DNA of 7,484 nt from Candidatus Aegiribacteria sp. GTDB lineage: Bacteria; Fermentibacterota; Fermentibacteria; Fermentibacterales; Fermentibacteraceae. The stretch is taken from assembly GCA_021107345.1 (NCBI GenBank), contig JAIOSX010000192.1:1-7484 (forward strand), given 5' to 3'. Under the pieces are notes generated by a model that was given only the letters and a program-made list of their open reading frames with translations, did not search any database and was not told where the DNA came from. Numbering within the stretch: the first letter of the stretch is position 1; every line of letters starts with the position of its first letter. The position numbers and the translations under genes are program-made. Below are positions 5,443 through 7,484 of this stretch, one piece after another.

Positions 5443-7484
5443 TCATAAAACGAAATCGTTCAGGTCACATCCTTCTATTTCCTCTGCAAGCTCTCTTAAT
5501 GAAATACCCCTGTAAAGTCTAAGTAAATGATGTAGTTTTTTAACTGTATTCATACCGGTGTTATGATGTTGCCTTACTCTCTGAAAAAGGCTCATTCTGC
5601 TGGATACGTTCATAGAGTCTATTTCCCATGGATGGAAGTACAGAACTGGTATAGTATTGGATTTTGATACAAATCGAAGTAAAACTCGATGTAATATCCC
5701 CGGATAAAATCTTAGATATGCACCACCCGCCACGGGTACCTTCAACCCGGCAACAGACAATGATGCAAGAGGCAGCTCAATAATCGAACTTCGCTCTCCC
5801 TTAAGGATAAAAGGCTTTTGAGGTGCTTCCGGTATTCCATAGCGCAGCTTGAACATGGGATATACACTACTGTCATATTTGAAACCCCTTGCGACAATTT
5901 CGTCAATTGCCCAGGATGTATGGTTTTTAACTGAAAAACTGGGAGCTCTGAATCCGACAGGAGCCGGAATTGAAAGAGAATCGAGCAGGTTTAAGAACCT
6001 ATCAAGATTTCTTCTGAAATCCTCTCTTGTCAGTGATGTAAGCTCAACATGATTGTAGCCGTGGTAACCTATCTCATGACCTCTATGCAGAATTTTGCGT
6101 ACGAGTTCAGGATGACGCTCAACTATCCAGCCCAGAAAAAAGAAAGTAGCATATGCCCTGTGATCATCAAGGATCTGCAGAATTGTATCAAGTGCATAGT
6201 CCAGCCTGCTGTCCAACTTATCCCATTTCTCGCCGGGATACCACTTACTGGCCGCATATGTCTGGAACCATTCCTCCATATCGAATGAAATAGCAATTTT
6301 CGGACGTTCTTTACCGACGCCTGTTATCCTTCCTCCCATATTACGAAATCTCTTAATATCATTTCTTGCAGGAAATGAATTTGTTGTAGCTTGCTCCGGT
6401 GGATTGGGAAGAAGTGTATAGGTGCCTGACTCAAGAAGCTCAAGGCCCTCAGCTACTACTTCTGCGGCGAGGTTCTTTGTTCTGCTCAGAAGCTGATGAA
6501 GAGTACAGTTGCTTATTGTTGAAGAGTCCAGGCTCTTCTGGATAAGAATTCCACCCGCATCAAGCTCGGGAACCATCTCGTGAAAAGTTACGCCCGGTGT
6601 ATCACCATGATATAGCGACCAGAACGTTGGAAGCATTCCTCTGTTTCGTGGAAGAAGAGATGAATGGACATTCCAGGCTCCCAGCCGCGGAATAGCAAGG
6701 GTTTTCTTCTTCAATATCTGCGGACATGCCATCGAAATGAAGACATCCGGATCCAGCGATCTCAGACATTTTCTTGATTCCTTCTTATTGAGTCTGCCAA
6801 GAGTTAAATAGTTGGCGTGTTCCCGTCTGGCGGTTTGCCTGAGGGAGTGTGAATACCGGGTAGGAAGCATTAACCTGCCGGACAATTTCATTAAAGAGAA
6901 TCTGAACAGTTGAATGAAGAAACCGAAACAGCCGTAGAGAGAAATGTATCGTCTGACATTTAAAAGAGGTCTTCTTAGAGAACCATGACCGCTAAGAGAA
7001 ATTATCGTATATCTGTTAAAGGGTCTTTTCCTGATAATTTTCGCAATTGTTCTTGGAATATTGAAAGGTTCATCGTCGCATAGTAATATAACATTCAATG
7101 AAGGACGTAGTATTCGTGTATATAATAAATAAAGATCATCAACCATTTTCATCGCAGAAAATGGTTCAATATCTTTGTCTACATTACACATTATCTCCTT
7201 TATTCTGTCAGGATAATCAAGGATTCTGATCACATTGGAAACAAGGGAGTCTATATCACCCTCATCGGACAGAAAACCGTTACGGCCCTCACCGATCAGT
7301 TCGTGTATTCCTCCTACATCAGTAGAAACAACAGGAACTCCAGCTGCGAGGGATTCCAGAAGCGCTCTGGGAAGACCCTCCGTACGGGAAGTGATCAGAA
7401 ACACATCAAACGCGGGAAGTATATCAACAACATCTTCTCTGCTTCCCAGTAGTATGATGTTGTCACAGAGCTTCATTGAATCAA
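5443..7484 (-). CDS. Fusion protein: GT4 glycosyltransferase (C-terminal part) - formyltransferase - DUF3473/NodB polysaccharide deacetylase; 5' end outside window
   Basis: One unbroken frame is open to the right edge. Residues are counted from the Met codon at 7474-7476, which is probably internal because the frame continues upstream (Asp-Ser). Residues 1-122 are the nucleotide-sugar-binding half of a GT4 transferase, with the EX7E motif (E33, E41), AAGVPVVSTDVGG and NGFL. Residues 126-365 are a formyltransferase fold with N269, H271 (NVHSSLLP) and D306 (ELDAGG) in the catalytic places of ArnA and methionyl-tRNA formyltransferase. Residues 391-665 are a NodB deacetylase: SFDMEEW (D399), HGYNH (H472, H476), RAPSFS (R510), ELPL and YFHPWEID (H615), the last being typical of the DUF3473 family linked to exosortase and exopolysaccharide loci. 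No signal peptide or membrane segment is evident, so it is probably cytoplasmic. A role in amino-sugar modification during surface polysaccharide synthesis is inferred. The substrate is unknown. Its promoter is outside the window. Confidence 0.85.
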   Translation of the reverse strand, partial: DSMKLCDNIILLGSREDVVDILPAFDVFLITSRTEGLPRALLESLAAGVPVVSTDVGGIHELIGEGRNGFLSDEGDIDSLVSNVIRILDYPDRIKEIMCNVDKDIEPFSAMKMVDDLYLLYTRILRPSLNVILLCDDEPFNIPRTIAKIIRKRPFNRYTIISLSGHGSLRRPLLNVRRYISLYGCFGFFIQLFRFSLMKLSGRLMLPTRYSHSLRQTARREHANYLTLGRLNKKESRKCLRSLDPDVFISMACPQILKKKTLAIPRLGAWNVHSSLLPRNRGMLPTFWSLYHGDTPGVTFHEMVPELDAGGILIQKSLDSSTISNCTLHQLLSRTKNLAAEVVAEGLELLESGTYTLLPNPPEQATTNSFPARNDIKRFRNMGGRITGVGKERPKIAISFDMEEWFQTYAASKWYPGEKWDKLDSRLDYALDTILQILDDHRAYATFFFLGWIVERHPELVRKILHRGHEIGYHGYNHVELTSLTREDFRRNLDRFLNLLDSLSIPAPVGFRAPSFSVKNHTSWAIDEIVARGFKYDSSVYPMFKLRYGIPEAPQKPFILKGERSSIIELPLASLSVAGLKVPVAGGAYLRFYPGILHRVLLRFVSKSNTIPVLYFHPWEIDSMNVSSRMSLFQRVRQHHNTGMNTVKKLHHLLRLYRGISLRELAEEIEGCDLNDFVL

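Noticed and set aside
5849..6288. Short + strand open frames (5849-6052, 6049-6288) opposite the fusion gene
   Set aside because: They are antisense to conserved deacetylase and linker codons, have no plausible ribosome site or domain, and their translations have no family resemblance.
7111..7476. Treating the Met codon at 7474-7476 as the true start of a standalone half-glycosyltransferase fusion
   Set aside because: The frame remains open upstream to the window edge and the first residues align to the middle of a GT4 enzyme, so the gene is more likely cut by the edge.

Overview
The window is bacterial chromosomal DNA with moderate GC, judged by eye. It carries the conserved housekeeping cluster mnmE-mnmG-rsmG-parA-parB, which in many bacteria lies close to the replication origin. 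A 2[4Fe-4S] ferredoxin of the clostridial type suggests anaerobic or low-redox metabolism. A DUF3473-type polysaccharide deacetylase suggests an exopolysaccharide-producing, probably Gram-negative, lineage. The proteins are diverged from textbook members, MnmE most of all, so an uncultured or deep-branching lineage is plausible. I cannot name the phylum from sequence alone.

Layout on the + strand: the 3' two-thirds of mnmE (1-948, cut by the window edge); mnmG (945-2750, ATGA overlap with mnmE); rsmG (2778-3392, strong ribosome binding site); a 103-bp gap; parA (3496-4257); parB (4254-5120, ATGA overlap with parA); then a short ferredoxin gene (5218-5385) with its own good sigma70-type promoter. 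A 12-bp perfect hairpin (5409-5442) separates this block from a convergent gene. On the - strand, 5443-7484 is one uninterrupted reading frame, open at the right edge. It fuses the C-terminal half of a GT4 glycosyltransferase, a formyltransferase domain and a NodB/DUF3473 polysaccharide deacetylase domain.

How the parts work together: MnmE and MnmG form the complex that modifies the wobble uridine of certain tRNAs, and RsmG methylates 16S rRNA, so the first three genes serve decoding. ParA and ParB are the chromosome-segregation pair. Two candidate parS sites lie just upstream of parAB. One is inside mnmG (1507-1522) and one is built into the last codons and stop codon of mnmG (2739-2754). 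Each matches the canonical 16-bp parS palindrome at 14 of 16 positions. They are exact reverse complements of each other over those 16 bases, with the match ending at the site borders. The partitioning genes and their centromere-like sites therefore sit together.

The most unusual items are the inverted parS pair embedded in mnmG coding sequence, the glycosyltransferase-formyltransferase-deacetylase fusion, and an MnmE GTPase domain with altered key motifs. No CRISPR array, tRNA, rRNA, insertion sequence or phage gene was seen.
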